Counted from the first letter of the stretch, positions 43,780 to 54,427 are shown. The stretch: 64,000 nucleotides of DNA from Bacillus salacetis (GCF_003581585.1 NZ_QXIR01000016.1:42010-106009), one strand, 5' to 3'. Translations and numbers: made by a program. Notes: generated from the sequence alone by a model not told the origin.

Positions 43780-45252
43780 TTGACGAATTTTTCAGATTTA
43801 AATTTAAGCTCTAGTACATTAAAAGCGGTCAATCGCATGGGCTTTGAAGAAGCTACACCGATCCAGGCAGGTGCGATTCCGCTTGCGCTTGAAGGCAAGG
43901 ACGTTATCGGCCAGGCACAGACAGGTACTGGTAAAACTACTGCTTTCGGTATCCCGATGGTGGAAAAGATCGACGTGAAAAACCCGAACGTTCAAGGGCT
44001 TATCATTGCCCCGACACGTGAATTGGCCATCCAGGTCTCAGAAGAATTATACAAGATCGGCCAGGACAAAAGAGTCAACGTATTGGCTGTATACGGCGGG
44101 CAGGATATCCAGCGCCAGATCCGCGCGATGAAGAAGAACCCTCATATCATCGTCGGTACGCCTGGACGTATGCTTGACCATATCAACCGCAGAACGTTGA
44201 AGCTTGGCAACGTAAGCACGCTTGTATTGGATGAAGCGGATGAAATGCTGAACATGGGATTCATCGAAGATATCGAATCCATCTTGAAGAATGTACCGGA
44301 TGAGCGCCAAACATTATTGTTCTCAGCAACAATGCCTGGACCGATCCGCAAGATTGCGAATAACTTCATGACGGACCCTGAAACAGTAAGTGTAAAATCA
44401 AAAGAAATGACGGTTCCCCACATTGAGCAGTATTTCGTAAAAGCTCATGAAAAAGAAAAATTCGATGTGCTTTCCCGTCTTCTTGATGTTCAATCACCTG
44501 AACTTGCCATCATCTTTGGACGCACAAAGCGCCGTGTAGATGAACTTGCCCGTGCATTGACACTTAGAGGCTACTCTGCAGAAGGAATCCATGGTGACCT
44601 GAGCCAGGCGAAACGTATGACCGTTCTCCGCCAGTTCAAGGAAGGCCGTATCGATGTCCTTGTTGCTACTGACGTAGCAGCTCGCGGACTGGATATCTCA
44701 GGCGTTACTCACGTATATAACTTCGATATCCCTCAGGATCCTGAAAGCTACGTCCACCGTATCGGACGTACAGGACGTGCAGGTAAAGAAGGTATGGCGA
44801 TGACGTTTGTCACACCAAGAGAAATGGGTTACCTCCGCATCGTTGAGAAAACAACGAAGAAGAGCATGACTCAAATGAAGCCGCCAAGTTCTGTCGAGGC
44901 GCTTGAAGGACAGCAGCGCCTGGCAATGGAGAAGCTTGTTGAAACTGTGAAGTCCAACGAACTTCAAAATTACCGCGGAATGGCTAAAGAGCTTCTTGAT
45001 GAAAATGACAGTGTTGATATCGTAGCCGCAGCTATCCGTCTCATGACAAAAGAGCCGGATGATACTCCAGTTCAAATCTCGGAAGAAAGGCCTCTTCCAA
45101 ACAAAGGCAACGGAGGACGCGGTGGCGGAAAGCGCGACTTCAAAAAAGGATCTAACCGCGGAGGCAAAGGCGGAGGAAGACAAGGTTACTCTTCTTCACG
45201 AGGCCGTTCTTCTTCAAGGAACCCTCGCCGCAAACAGCAGCGCGAATCTTAA
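43780..45252 (+). CDS. cshA: DEAD-box RNA helicase CshA
   Basis: 490 aa. Q motif (GFEEATPIQ), Walker A (AQTGTGKT), PTREL, DEAD, SAT and HRIGRTGR are all intact, followed by a Gly/Arg/Ser-rich tail ([18 protein letters not shown]) typical of CshA. It unwinds RNA in ribosome assembly and in the RNA degradosome, notably in the cold. The start is TTG at 43780 with AAAGGAG nine bases upstream. The leader of nearly 190 bases after the previous terminator may hold cold-responsive structure. Confidence 0.95.
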   Translation: MTNFSDLNLSSSTLKAVNRMGFEEATPIQAGAIPLALEGKDVIGQAQTGTGKTTAFGIPMVEKIDVKNPNVQGLIIAPTRELAIQVSEELYKIGQDKRVNVLAVYGGQDIQRQIRAMKKNPHIIVGTPGRMLDHINRRTLKLGNVSTLVLDEADEMLNMGFIEDIESILKNVPDERQTLLFSATMPGPIRKIANNFMTDPETVSVKSKEMTVPHIEQYFVKAHEKEKFDVLSRLLDVQSPELAIIFGRTKRRVDELARALTLRGYSAEGIHGDLSQAKRMTVLRQFKEGRIDVLVATDVAARGLDISGVTHVYNFDIPQDPESYVHRIGRTGRAGKEGMAMTFVTPREMGYLRIVEKTTKKSMTQMKPPSSVEALEGQQRLAMEKLVETVKSNELQNYRGMAKELLDENDSVDIVAAAIRLMTKEPDDTPVQISEERPLPNKGNGGRGGGKRDFKKGSNRGGKGGGRQGYSSSRGRSSSRNPRRKQQRES

Positions 45253-45262
45253 TAAATGACTC

Positions 45263-45296
45263 AAAGCCATTCCCTCAGCCGGGAATGGCTTTTTTT
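45263..45296 (+). terminator. Terminator after cshA
   Basis: AAAGCCATTCCC pairs with GGGAATGGCTTT around TCAGCC, then T. Confidence 0.93.
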
Positions 45297-45379
45297 ACAG
45301 GGAAACCACCCGCGAGAGTGGATCAGTTTGCGAGTGGAACCGCACAATGGAAAATTATTAGAAAAGGCAAGGCTGAAAT

Positions 45380-45505
45380 TCGACACGCAGCGATCGTTAT
45401 TAGACACGGATTGGCTGATATTCGACATGCAACCATTGATATCGAACACAAATTGACTGATATCCGGCACGCAGTTCTCGTCATTCGCCTCAGCAGCAGG
45501 CAGCA
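45380..45505 (+). repeat. 21-bp repeat array, about 6 degenerate units
   Basis: Consecutive 21-base units such as GATATTCGACATGCAACCAT plus T, GATATCGAACACAAATTGAC plus T, and GATATCCGGCACGCAGTTCT plus C. One frame reads as the heptad DIRHATI, DIEHKLT, DIRHAVL. No ribosome binding site. It has the same period and the same place (behind a cold-shock gene terminator) as the array at 1790. Confidence 0.75.
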
Positions 45506-45580
45506 ATAACCAATCCAAGAAGCTTTCCTGATAGAACCCTCTCCAATCGCAGATACTACTACAAAAAAGGCGGGAAAGAT

Positions 45581-46543
45581 ATGACGATAGTTCGATTGGG
45601 ATATGTGGCGATGAGTGTACATTTAGAGAATGCCTCGCCGTCCCAGACAATGACGTATAAGCAGTTTTTTCAGCTGAAAGACAGGGAGGCGGGACTGCGC
45701 AAACTGGAACGGATTGCGGTGTCGAACCTGCAAAACTGCCTCAGGCTCCTCAAACATAATCTGGCAAATGATATCCGTTTCTTCCGCTTCAGCTCAAAGC
45801 TGGTTCCCCTTGCCAACCATCCCGAGTTGAAGGATTGGAAATTCATGAGGGCACTCAAAGAACCTTTACGTGAGATAGGGGATTTCATCGAAAGCCATCC
45901 CCAGAGGATCGGTTTTCATCCGGATCACTTTGTTCTTCTCAATACAACTAATAAAGATACTTTAAAGAACACTTTGCAAACATTGAAGATTCACGAGGCT
46001 ATGCTGAAAGGAATGGCAGTGGATCCGAAACACCGCTGTGTCCTTCATGTCGGGGGAGCTTATGAGGATAAAGAAAAGGCCCTGGAACAGTTTATCCATA
46101 ACTGGGGCCTGACCCCTGTCTCATTGCAGGATCTGATCATCCTTGAGAATGATGATACGGTTTTCACCATGCATGATACGCTGTATCTGTGTGAAAAACT
46201 TGGAGTCCCGATGGTATTCGACTACCATCATCACCTTGCAAATCATGAAAAAGATTGGGAAGAGGATTGGGGGAGGGTGGCTGGAACATGGACGAATTCA
46301 CCACTTCCTGTGAAAATGCATATCTCCAGTCCACGTTCTGATAAAGAATATAAAGCTCACGCTGAATACATTGATCCAAATATGTTCATGGACTTCCTAA
46401 ATGAAATAAAAGGATCGGTAAAGCAGATCGACTGCATGATTGAAGCGAAGAAAAAGGACGACGCCTTGTTCCGGTTAGTGGAGGAGCTTGGAGAAAATAA
46501 ACAGCTTCGCTGGGTGGACAAGGCATCTTTTGAAATATTATAG
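45581..46543 (+). CDS. uvsE: UV damage endonuclease UvsE
   Basis: 320-aa TIM-barrel metalloenzyme that nicks DNA 5' to UV photoproducts. It begins VRLGYVAMSVHLENASPSQT, and has FRFSSKLVPLANH, RIGFHPDHFVLLN, CVLHVGGAYEDKEKAL, LENDD and VFDYHHHLAN, which supply the metal-binding His, Glu and Asp. The start follows AAAAGGCGGGAAAGAT. In B. subtilis this gene (ywjD) is, as I recall, elsewhere, so its place after cshA is a local difference. Confidence 0.93.
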   Translation: MTIVRLGYVAMSVHLENASPSQTMTYKQFFQLKDREAGLRKLERIAVSNLQNCLRLLKHNLANDIRFFRFSSKLVPLANHPELKDWKFMRALKEPLREIGDFIESHPQRIGFHPDHFVLLNTTNKDTLKNTLQTLKIHEAMLKGMAVDPKHRCVLHVGGAYEDKEKALEQFIHNWGLTPVSLQDLIILENDDTVFTMHDTLYLCEKLGVPMVFDYHHHLANHEKDWEEDWGRVAGTWTNSPLPVKMHISSPRSDKEYKAHAEYIDPNMFMDFLNEIKGSVKQIDCMIEAKKKDDALFRLVEELGENKQLRWVDKASFEIL

Positions 46544-46608
46544 GGAAATGAAACTAAAAAGTGCCTGCAATCGTATACAATGGAAAGGGAAGGATTGGAG
46601 GCAGAATA

Positions 46609-47088
46609 ATGGTGAACGAACCCAACACGAGAATATCGGAGAAAGCGCTCCCGGTTTGGAGATGGACAGGGCTGATTCATTCAGCCGGCGTAATCATCCT
46701 CGCTGCCGCTGCGCTGGTTTTGGCAATTATTTTTGAATGGCCGTTGTGGATACCAGTGGCGGCGGTTGCCCTGGCGGCTATCTATACATACTTTTTTGCA
46801 GTGCTGTTTCCGGTTATACGATGGAAGAGATGGCGGTATGAAGTGAGGGAACAGGAAATCGAGCTTCAACGCGGCGTGTTTTTTGTGAAAAGGACTCTTG
46901 TGCCCATGGTCAGGGTGCAGCACGTTGATACCGTGCAAGGGCCGCTGCTCCGAAAATATGATTTAGCCACAATAACGATATCGACGGCAGCGACGACTCA
47001 CGATATCCCTGCACTTGATATGCACGAAGCCGATGAGCTGCGCAATTCAATTTCTGCTCTGGCAAGGGTGGCTGAAGATGATGTCTGA
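46609..47088 (+). CDS. ydbS: PH-domain membrane protein YdbS
   Basis: 159 aa: two membrane segments (about residues 25-70) followed by one bacterial PH domain (YEVREQEIELQRGVFFVKRT, MVRVQHVDTVQGPLLRKYDL). With YdbT it forms a conserved pair linked in Bacillus to resistance against antimicrobial compounds; the mechanism is unknown. The start follows GGATTGGAGGCAGAATA. It overlaps ydbT by 11 bases, so the two are coupled. Confidence 0.88.
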   Translation: MVNEPNTRISEKALPVWRWTGLIHSAGVIILAAAALVLAIIFEWPLWIPVAAVALAAIYTYFFAVLFPVIRWKRWRYEVREQEIELQRGVFFVKRTLVPMVRVQHVDTVQGPLLRKYDLATITISTAATTHDIPALDMHEADELRNSISALARVAEDDV

Positions 47089-48544
47089 GAAAAAGAAGCT
47101 TCACCCCATCTCGGCAGTTGCCAATTTTTTAAAGCAATTAAAGGAACTTATTATCCCATTTGTCTTTTTAGTTTTCTTGAACAGAGGAGAGAAAGTCGAG
47201 GGATTCCTGGAATGGCTTCCGTTTATTATCGGTGGTGCCATCATGATCTTTCTCCTTGCTTCGGGGATCATCAAGTGGCTGCGATTCTCATATTGGCTCG
47301 AAGATGGCGAACTCAGAATTGAATACGGCCTTTTCGTTAAGAAGAAAAGATATATCCCTTTCGACCGAATTCAAAGCCTGAATCTCACGGAAGGCATCCT
47401 GCAGCGTCCATTCGGCCTTGTCAGGGTGAAAGTGGAAACAGCGGGCTCTTCTGATTCCAAGCAGGCGGAGGCGGAACTGACTGCCATCAGCAAAGAGGAA
47501 GCCCGTGAACTTCAGAGGATCATCAATGAAGCGAAAACGGCAAAGCGAAATAAGGTTGCAGAAGAGGAGCAGGCTGTCTCCGGGGAAAATGGGGACGTCG
47601 TGTTCAAAATGAACTTTAAAGACTTGCTGCTGATGGCTACAACTTCCGGAGGCGCCGGCGTCGTCATCTCAGGAGTGTTGTTCTTTCTATCTCAGTTTGA
47701 TGAACTCATACCGTATGAAGCTGTCTTCAATGAATTGGAGCAAATTGTGCGGAGCGGCGTTGTTTTTGTGACAGTGGTAGTCATACTGGGCCTCCTGGCA
47801 GCATGGATATTAGCGATCATCGGAACATTGCTGGTTTACGCAGATTTCACTGTCAGAAAACAGGGAGATGATTTGGTCATCACCCGGGGGCTTCTGGAAA
47901 AGAAGCAAATGACCGTGCCGTTGAATCGAATCCAGGGAGTCAGGATCTCAGAAAACATCCTTCGGCAGCCTTTGGGTTTTGCTGCAGTCCAGATTGAAAG
48001 TGCGGGAGGTTCTGTGCTGGAGAAGGAAAGCAGCACGATTAAAATCCTTCCGATGATCAAAAAACAAAAAATTGCTGCAATCATCAAGGATATCCTGCCT
48101 GAATACAAGGTTTCCGTCGACTTCAAACCTGTTCCCAAAAGGTCACTGAGGCGTTATTTATTCAGGGAAAGCCTGCTTGTCACAGCAATTGCTGCCGGCT
48201 TGTCCATTACCTTTTGGCCGTTGGGATTGTGGTCGCTGCTTCTCTATATCCCCTTTTGGCTTTTGGGCTATTCAAAGTTCCGGAGTGCAGGATGGAGTAT
48301 CGAAGGCAGCCAGCTGGGACTGAAATACCGAATGCTGCAGAAACATACATTATTGATGAAAAAACACAGGATTCAATCACTTGAGACAGAGCAGAACTTC
48401 TTTCAGCTTAAAAGAGAACTGGCTAACCTGAGGGCGACGGTTAAATCAGGGGAAACCGGGGCAGCTGGCAGGATCATCGACCTCGATGATCAAAGTGTAA
48501 AAAGCATATATGAATGGTATTATCCTGAGAAACAGGGTGTCTAA
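47078..48544 (+). CDS. ydbT: PH-domain membrane protein YdbT
   Basis: 488 aa, close to B. subtilis YdbT. Three repeats of the same PH unit follow membrane pairs: LRIEYGLFVKKKRYIPFDRI, VITRGLLEKKQMTVPLNRIQ, and KYRMLQKHTLLMKKHRIQSL. Hydrophobic pairs lie at about 25-70, 180-250 and 370-400. The start at 47078 overlaps ydbS; ATG 47081 is equally possible. Confidence 0.88.
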   Translation: MMSEKKKLHPISAVANFLKQLKELIIPFVFLVFLNRGEKVEGFLEWLPFIIGGAIMIFLLASGIIKWLRFSYWLEDGELRIEYGLFVKKKRYIPFDRIQSLNLTEGILQRPFGLVRVKVETAGSSDSKQAEAELTAISKEEARELQRIINEAKTAKRNKVAEEEQAVSGENGDVVFKMNFKDLLLMATTSGGAGVVISGVLFFLSQFDELIPYEAVFNELEQIVRSGVVFVTVVVILGLLAAWILAIIGTLLVYADFTVRKQGDDLVITRGLLEKKQMTVPLNRIQGVRISENILRQPLGFAAVQIESAGGSVLEKESSTIKILPMIKKQKIAAIIKDILPEYKVSVDFKPVPKRSLRRYLFRESLLVTAIAAGLSITFWPLGLWSLLLYIPFWLLGYSKFRSAGWSIEGSQLGLKYRMLQKHTLLMKKHRIQSLETEQNFFQLKRELANLRATVKSGETGAAGRIIDLDDQSVKSIYEWYYPEKQGV

Positions 48545-48712
48545 GCGTATAAGCATGGATTGTGTAAGCAGCGGTTGGAGCGGTAACAATAAGAAGGAAG
48601 ATTACTGGAAGTAATGCAGGCTTTCTGAGGAGTAAGAAACATCAATTATGAGAAGTTAACCTGATGTCCCTGTATAACAGGAAAGTTGTGAAAAAATGTA
48701 AAAACGAAACGG

Positions 48713-48748
48713 CGTGCAATGGGGTGTGAAGCCCCCTTGCATGCCGTT
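48713..48748. terminator. Bidirectional terminator between ydbT and rhomboid gene
   Basis: CGGCGTGCA..GGGG pairs with CCCC..TGCATGCCG; T-rich tails occur on both strands, stronger on the minus strand. Confidence 0.75.
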
Positions 48749-48754
48749 GTTTGT

Positions 48755-49360
48755 TTAATAACGCGTTTTTTTAACCATAATGGGAAGCAGCAGCCACGAA
48801 ATGACGATGCCGGACAGCAGCCCGAAAAGGTGGGCGGTGATATTGATATTGGATTGAAAGAATGTCATGACCAAACCTATCACCACTATAGGGATGATCA
48901 CTTGCTTATTTTGAGTGGAAATCAGATGTTTATGAAACAGGGCCATGCCGACATAAATTCCAAACAGACCGAAAATGGCACCCGACGCACCTACATGATT
49001 GTAGGTGAGCGGCTTCAAAAAGTATGTTGCGATATTGGCAATGATGCCGCAGCTGAGATAAACAGCTGTAAATGTAAACTTGCCCAGCATCCTTTCGAGC
49101 GGCGGTGCAAAAAGAATGAGAGAAAACGAATTGAACAGAAGGTGGGAAAATCCCAAATGAACAAAAATAGGAGTGACAAGCCTCCACCACTCACCGTTGA
49201 ATATATATAGGTTGATTCCGGCAAAATGTTCATAGACCCAGATTTCGGGAAGGAACGGAATCCACGTGACGCTGAATAACAGCAGATGAATGAATACGAT
49301 AATTGATACTACTGGATAGAGTCGCAGAAATTGAGAAAAACTTTCAGTTCGGACGAACAT
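48755..49360 (-). CDS. ydcA: Rhomboid intramembrane serine protease YdcA
   Basis: 201 aa with six membrane helices. The catalytic Ser is in GASGAIFGLFG and the His in NINITAHLFGLLSG, with HLGFSHLLFNSFSL as the rhomboid H-x-x-x-H-x-x-x-N-like segment. It cleaves membrane proteins in the bilayer; substrates are unknown. The start is ATG 49360 (MFVRTESF), as in YdcA; ATG 49369 lies too near AGGAGG. Confidence 0.9.
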   Translation of the reverse strand: MFVRTESFSQFLRLYPVVSIIVFIHLLLFSVTWIPFLPEIWVYEHFAGINLYIFNGEWWRLVTPIFVHLGFSHLLFNSFSLILFAPPLERMLGKFTFTAVYLSCGIIANIATYFLKPLTYNHVGASGAIFGLFGIYVGMALFHKHLISTQNKQVIIPIVVIGLVMTFFQSNINITAHLFGLLSGIVISWLLLPIMVKKTRY

Positions 49361-49534
49361 TATTTGCATAACCTCCTATAATAGCGGTATGTCCGGATAA
49401 GCGGCGATCCATACTTCTAATATTCTACCTGTATACACGCCAAGTGGACAGCGGGAAGTATGGTAATATCAGATTGGGATATCTTGTACTAATACTATGT
49501 AAACATAGATAGAAATAGAATGAGGAGGATTTAA

Positions 49535-49891
49535 ATGATCAGAGGAATCGGCCTGGACATTGTAGAGATCGAAAGAATAGACAAGCTTGCGGAAAGGCAG
49601 CCAAAATTCATCAAGAGAGTACTGACTGCAGCGGAAGCAGATCATTACTTATCTTTAAGCGGCACCCGCCGTAGCGAATTCCTTGCAGGCAGGTTTGCTG
49701 CGAAGGAGGCATTTGCCAAAGCCTGCGGAACGGGAATCGGGGCTGAGCTCTCTTTTAATGATATTGAAATCAGAAAAGATCCATCCGGAAAGCCTTATGT
49801 TGCTGCTCCGGTTGAAAAAGGTGTTCACCTTTCCATCACGCACAGCCGGGATTTTGCTGCTGCACAGGTGATTATAGAAGAGCTGGATTAG
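49535..49891 (+). CDS. acpS: Holo-[acyl-carrier-protein] synthase
   Basis: 118-aa phosphopantetheinyl transferase that converts apo-ACP to holo-ACP for fatty acid synthesis. [12 protein letters not shown] carries the Mg2+-binding Asp, and [18 protein letters not shown] carries the Glu. Length is standard. The start follows GAGGAGGATTTAA. Confidence 0.95.
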   Translation: MIRGIGLDIVEIERIDKLAERQPKFIKRVLTAAEADHYLSLSGTRRSEFLAGRFAAKEAFAKACGTGIGAELSFNDIEIRKDPSGKPYVAAPVEKGVHLSITHSRDFAAAQVIIEELD

Positions 49892-50365
49892 TTTGAGGGT
49901 TGGGGGCTATGGGTGGGGACCTTTCAAGGACAAGAAACAAAAGAAATAGGTCGGGAACTGTCTTGAAGAAGAGTTTCAAATACACCAAGCCGGTAAAAGG
50001 CCCTCAAAACGGCCTGGAAGTGGCGTAGTGATCCGTCTTGAATAGAGAGGCTAGTACACCGAATATCACCTTAAAGAAACCTCAAGAACATTCACAAAAA
50101 AACTATGGGTCCCGTCCCTTTTAACCAGCCATATCATCAATTAATTTTTTCCGGCTTGTCATCTTTCCTAGCATAAACCTTGAGGTTGTCTCATATATTC
50201 GTAGTGCAATAGGAGAGACAAGACCAGCCGGCAGCAGGATTGCTGTTTTTCCATAGGATTGCGGACGGCAGATGTTGAGCGGGCTTGATTGGATGACAGT
50301 TCATTCGTGCTGGCTGGTTTTCCCCTCTCTCTAATACGTTAACTGAGATAAAAGGGGTTGAAAGG
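49892..50365. other. Intergenic region holding a transposase remnant
   Basis: About 470 bp between acpS and ydcC, genes that in B. subtilis are close together. It contains no intact gene, only the short transposase-like fragment at 50137-50190. Confidence 0.5.
50137..50190 (-). pseudogene. Possible IS transposase C-terminal remnant
   Basis: On the minus strand 17 codons and a stop read DNLKVYARKDDKPEKIN, which resembles the C-terminal tail of common Bacillus IS transposases as I remember them. A stop immediately precedes it in frame and no other transposase sequence is visible. Confidence 0.35.
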
Positions 50366-51382
50366 ATGAAGAAGAAGTTAGTGGTGTTGGCTGCGGCAAT
50401 GTTGGCGATAGTAATGCTTGCTGCCTGCGGAGCGAAATCCCAAGAGGATGTTCTGAAGGATTTGAGTGCAAAAGCGGAAGATATGAAGGGATATAAAGCG
50501 AAAGCAAAGATGACTCTTCAGGTGGGTGATGAACCGCAGACGTATGATGTGGATATTTGGCATAATGACCCCAATTACTACCGGGTGAACTTATCAAATC
50601 CTGCAAAAGAGCAAAGCCAGATGATTTTGCGGAATGACGAGGGAGTTTTTGTTTTGACACCTGCGTTGAACAAGAGCTTCAAGTTTGAAAGTGACTGGCC
50701 GAACAACAGCAGCCAGGCGTATCTTTTTGAGTCGCTCGTAGAAGATATTAAAGCCGACAAGGATGCCAAATTCACGGCGACGGATAAGCACTATGTCTTT
50801 GAAACAGCAACCAGATACCAAAACAGCCAAATGCTCCCTTCCCAGGAAATCAGTTTCAACAAGAAGGATTTGACACCGGCCTCTGTCAAAGTGATGGATG
50901 CTGACCGGAACGCGCTTGTGACCGTTGAGTTTTCCAAGATGGATACAAAAGCGGCATTCGATAAGAACGATTTTGATATGAAGAAGAACATGACTGGTGC
51001 CCAGCTTGAAATGCCTGTGACCGCAGCTGTTGATGATGGAGAGTTCACTGTGAATTATCCTTTGGCGGCAGCTGAAAACGGAGCTGAACTGGTAGAGGAA
51101 AAAGAAGTGAAGACAGATGATGGAAAACGTGTTGTCCTTACTTACGATGGAGAGAAGTCGTTCACGCTAGTTCAGGAAAAATCAACTGACGTACCTGCCG
51201 TAACGGTATCCACATCCGTAAACGGTGAGATTCAGGACCTTGGCTTTACGATTGCGGCAATGACCGACCGTACGATTGCATGGACGTATGATGGGGTCGA
51301 TTATATGCTTGCCTCCAATGACCTGACTCCTGATGAAATGACAGAAATCGCCCGGTCAGTCCAGGGATCGATGGTGAAATAA
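50366..51382 (+). CDS. ydcC: Lipoprotein YdcC (LolA-like fold)
   Basis: 338 aa. Signal peptide with lipobox (MLAAC; Cys near residue 22), then a beta-rich domain with YKAKAKMTLQVG, YYRVNLSNPAKEQSQMILRN and DEGVFVLTPALNKSF, typical of the outer-membrane-lipoprotein-sorting (LolA/DUF4367-like) family found in YdcC. In B. subtilis ydcC is linked to sporulation. The start follows AAAAGGGGTTGAAAGG. Confidence 0.88.
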   Translation: MKKKLVVLAAAMLAIVMLAACGAKSQEDVLKDLSAKAEDMKGYKAKAKMTLQVGDEPQTYDVDIWHNDPNYYRVNLSNPAKEQSQMILRNDEGVFVLTPALNKSFKFESDWPNNSSQAYLFESLVEDIKADKDAKFTATDKHYVFETATRYQNSQMLPSQEISFNKKDLTPASVKVMDADRNALVTVEFSKMDTKAAFDKNDFDMKKNMTGAQLEMPVTAAVDDGEFTVNYPLAAAENGAELVEEKEVKTDDGKRVVLTYDGEKSFTLVQEKSTDVPAVTVSTSVNGEIQDLGFTIAAMTDRTIAWTYDGVDYMLASNDLTPDEMTEIARSVQGSMVK

Positions 51383-51395
51383 AGACTTTACCGAC

Positions 51396-51427
51396 GGAGC
51401 TGCTCTATATAGGGCAGCTCCTATTTT
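51396..51427 (+). terminator. Terminator after ydcC
   Basis: GGAGCTGC pairs with GCAGCTCC, then TATTTTAG. Confidence 0.8.
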
Positions 51428-51737
51428 AGCTTCTGTTAGATAAACAAGGAGAAGATTTGGTATAATTCTTAAACAGGCATCATACACTCCGGAAAGTGCC
51501 AGCTTTTTGAAAAGGTTTGAAGATCTGGCGGTTTTCGGAGTAAATAGGAAATATAGGGTTTGACAGCGGGAGGCCCTAAGAGAATAATCGATTTTATCAA
51601 GTTTTCATCGGTTCATAATGCTCTATTTAGGAGAGTATTGAATAACCGGAAAGAAAAGAGCGGCTCTGGAGAGAAAAACCTGGATCATGGGAGGAACCGG
51701 CTTTTGGAATTATTACGAAAGCGGTGATTTATTTGAA

Positions 51738-51933
51738 AAGGCTGTTTTCGCATATATGGGTGCTTTCGGAAAAATCCCAGATGCCGGATTTTTCCCCTGT
51801 ATTCAGAGGTTCTTCTCTCGAAAAAGAACGAGCAGCTCTTTTCTTTCCTGCTCACAGGGGTTTTTCCGGTGATTTACCAGGATATTGTTTGAAATTTATA
51901 TTGAATAGCAACAAAGTTTACGAAAAGAGCCTT
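51738..51933 (+). mobile_element. MITE-like element, copy D (complete)
   Basis: 196 bp: AAGGCTGTTTTCGCATATAT at the left, the family core, and GCAACAAAGTTTACGAAAAG then AGCCTT at the right. Flanks are TGAA and TGGA, perhaps a worn 4-bp duplication. It lies 70 bases upstream of alr. Confidence 0.88.
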
Positions 51934-52003
51934 TGGAAAACTCTAATGCGGCGGGGTTTGCCGCCTATATATCAGCTGCTCAGAAAGAGGAAGTGAATTC
52001 ATT

Positions 52004-53188
52004 TTGATTACTCAAACCCGATTTTTCAGGGATACCTGGGTGGAAATCAATCTTGATCATCTATACAAAAATGTTCAAAATATTAAACAGCATTTGCCGA
52101 AGGACGTTACCATGTTTGCGGTAGTGAAGGCAAATGCATATGGCCATGGCGATGTCCAGACTGCCCGCACGGCGCTCGAAGCCGGAGCCGGCGGACTGGC
52201 TGTTGCATTCCTGGATGAAGCCATTTCGCTCAGGGAAAATGGGATCGATGCGCCGATTCTGGTGCTGGGAGCTACGAGGGCAGAAGATGCTTTTCTTGCT
52301 ATGGACCATGATATCTCGCTTACTGTATTCGATTATGGTTGGCTTGAAAGCGCAAAGGGATTCCTTCAGCAGAAAAGTGGAAAGTTGAACCTCCATATTA
52401 AATGTGACACAGGGATGGGGCGTATCGGAATCAGGAACTCAGCCGATCTGCAAAAGGTGGAGGCGTTCATTAGAAATGAAGATAAGTTCCTCCTGGAAGG
52501 GATCTTTACTCACTTTGCCACGGCAGATGAACTGGATACGGAGTATTTTGATAAGCAATTATCGGCATTTGAAGAAATGTTATCTGCATTATCCGAACGT
52601 CCGAGATATATTCACAGCTCCAATAGTGCAGCGACACTCTCACATCCTGAGTCCCATTTCAATGCGGTAAGGGCAGGAATTGCGATGTACGGGCTTTCGC
52701 CTTCGCTGGAAATGAAGAGTGTTCTTCCGTTCCAGCTGGAACAGGCCTTCTCCCTTCACTCCAGGCTGGTCCAGGTGAAGGAGCTAGAGGCAGGGGAAAA
52801 GGTAAGTTATGGGGCGACTTACGAAACGAAAAAGGATGAATGGATTGGCACATTGCCGATTGGCTATGCCGACGGCTGGCTAAGGAGGCTGCAGGGCCAG
52901 GAAGTCCTGGTGGAAGGAAAACGGGCCCCGATTGTCGGCAGGATCTGCATGGATCAATGCATGATCAGCCTTCCGGGTGAAATTGCACCGGGCGCGAAGG
53001 TAACATTGATCGGAAGCCAGGGGGATGATTTCATTTCAATGGATGAAATTGCCGGGAAGCTGGATACCATCAACTATGAGATCCCGTGCATCATCTCCAA
53101 CAGGGTGCCGCGGATTTATATAAAGGCCGGGGAACCGGTTGAAGTATCCAATCAGCTGCTTGCTACAAGTGGATTTTATAAAAAATGA
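52004..53188 (+). CDS. alr: Alanine racemase
   Basis: 394-aa PLP enzyme interconverting L- and D-alanine for the cell wall. The PLP lysine is Lys42 in [10 protein letters not shown], the second catalytic residue is the Tyr in [10 protein letters not shown], and [11 protein letters not shown] lies in the C-terminal beta domain. The start is TTG at 52004 with AGAAAGAGGAAGTGA about ten bases before. Copy D of the MITE occupies most of the upstream region. Confidence 0.95.
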   Translation: MITQTRFFRDTWVEINLDHLYKNVQNIKQHLPKDVTMFAVVKANAYGHGDVQTARTALEAGAGGLAVAFLDEAISLRENGIDAPILVLGATRAEDAFLAMDHDISLTVFDYGWLESAKGFLQQKSGKLNLHIKCDTGMGRIGIRNSADLQKVEAFIRNEDKFLLEGIFTHFATADELDTEYFDKQLSAFEEMLSALSERPRYIHSSNSAATLSHPESHFNAVRAGIAMYGLSPSLEMKSVLPFQLEQAFSLHSRLVQVKELEAGEKVSYGATYETKKDEWIGTLPIGYADGWLRRLQGQEVLVEGKRAPIVGRICMDQCMISLPGEIAPGAKVTLIGSQGDDFISMDEIAGKLDTINYEIPCIISNRVPRIYIKAGEPVEVSNQLLATSGFYKK

Positions 53189-53400
53189 ATCGCGGCTGCC
53201 GCACATCGGGCTGGGAGATATTAAGGCTTCTTCAATAATGGGAAATTTACATGCCTTAGGTAAAAGATGCATAATTCTCCAGTGGATAGGCCGATAATAG
53301 AGAATGATTTCATTTTAGCCTTTTATCTTGCGGCAATTGATGGTATGATAGGTATGGTAGTAAACGAAACGGTATATAGTGATTGGTGGAGGTGTGGTTT

Positions 53401-53682
53401 GTGTCTGAATCCAGCACAACAACAGAAATCTTAATTCGCTTACCGCAACAGCTCGTTACAGAACTTGACGGCTTTGCAGAACAAGAAAACGTAAATCGCA
53501 ATGAGTATATCTATCGTGCGACTAAGATGTATCTTCGGGAACGTAAGAAGCGCCAAATCCGTGAAACAATGAGACGTGGATATATGGAAATGGCAAAGAT
53601 CAATCTTGCTATCGCTTCTGAAGCCATTCAGGCGGAATATGAGGCAGAGCATACAGTCGAACGTTTAGTGAGTGGAGGCTAA
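53401..53682 (+). CDS. ndoAI: Antitoxin EndoAI (MazE type)
   Basis: 93-aa ribbon-helix-helix antitoxin ([20 protein letters not shown], then [16 protein letters not shown]) ending in the family tail [13 protein letters not shown] ... TVERLVSGG. It neutralises EndoA by occluding its RNA groove. The start is GTG at 53401 after TGGAGGTGTGGTTT; an upstream frame to 53383 contains that site. The toxin gene begins five bases after its stop. Confidence 0.94.
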   Translation: MSESSTTTEILIRLPQQLVTELDGFAEQENVNRNEYIYRATKMYLRERKKRQIRETMRRGYMEMAKINLAIASEAIQAEYEAEHTVERLVSGG

Positions 53683-53686
53683 TCCT

Positions 53687-54037
53687 TTGATTGTCAAGCG
53701 TGGTGACGTCTATTTTGCGGACCTTTCCCCGGTAGTCGGATCCGAGCAGGGAGGCGTAAGGCCTGTTCTTGTTATTCAGAACGATATCGGCAATCGGTTC
53801 AGTCCCACAGTGATCGTGGCTGCCATCACAGCCCAGATTCAAAAAGCAAAACTGCCTACTCATGTTGAGATTGATGCAAAGCGTTATGGCTTTGAAAGAG
53901 ATTCCGTTATCTTGCTCGAACAGATTCGAACCATCGATAAACAGCGTTTAACGGATAAGATTACGCATTTAGATGATGAAATGATGGAAAAAGTGGATGA
54001 TGCCCTGCAGATCAGCGTAGGACTCATACAATTTTGA
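53687..54037 (+). CDS. ndoA: Endoribonuclease EndoA (MazF toxin)
   Basis: 116-aa MazF-family RNase, which in B. subtilis cuts mRNA at UACAU. It is almost identical along its length to the B. subtilis protein as I know it: [54 protein letters not shown]. The start is TTG at 53687, preceded by AGTGGAGG inside the antitoxin gene's end; the frame is open from 53672. It ends in a terminator, separating it from rsbR. Confidence 0.95.
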   Translation: MIVKRGDVYFADLSPVVGSEQGGVRPVLVIQNDIGNRFSPTVIVAAITAQIQKAKLPTHVEIDAKRYGFERDSVILLEQIRTIDKQRLTDKITHLDDEMMEKVDDALQISVGLIQF

Positions 54038-54040
54038 CAA

Positions 54041-54076
54041 AAGAACGCTCTCTGGTTTGGAGTGTTCTTTTTTTAT
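54041..54076 (+). terminator. Terminator after ndoA
   Basis: AAGAACGCTC pairs with GGAGTGTTCTT, then seven T. Confidence 0.9.
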
Positions 54077-54427
54077 ATGTACAAAGGATAGACTGAAAAG
54101 TTCAGCGGTGTTTAAATGCTTGCTGGGCTTTTTTGTTTATAATTTTATCTTTTCGGCCTTTGCAAGCGGTTGGATAAAGCAGCCTTTCAGGTGTATAGTG
54201 GAGAATATATGACAAATAATCAAATAATACTTATAATATAAAGGAGATTAGGGGAAATCCAATCATTCAATTGAAAAATTCTGTTTTTTCCTGGTGTGTT
54301 TGTCAGGGGTGGTATGTTACCATTTCCGGAGTGCTATCATATATTTTTTACTTATTTTAAATCGAAGTTACAACTGGCACCTCTAAGAGGGAACAGAAAA
54401 TCTTTATGATAATATGGGGAGGACTAG

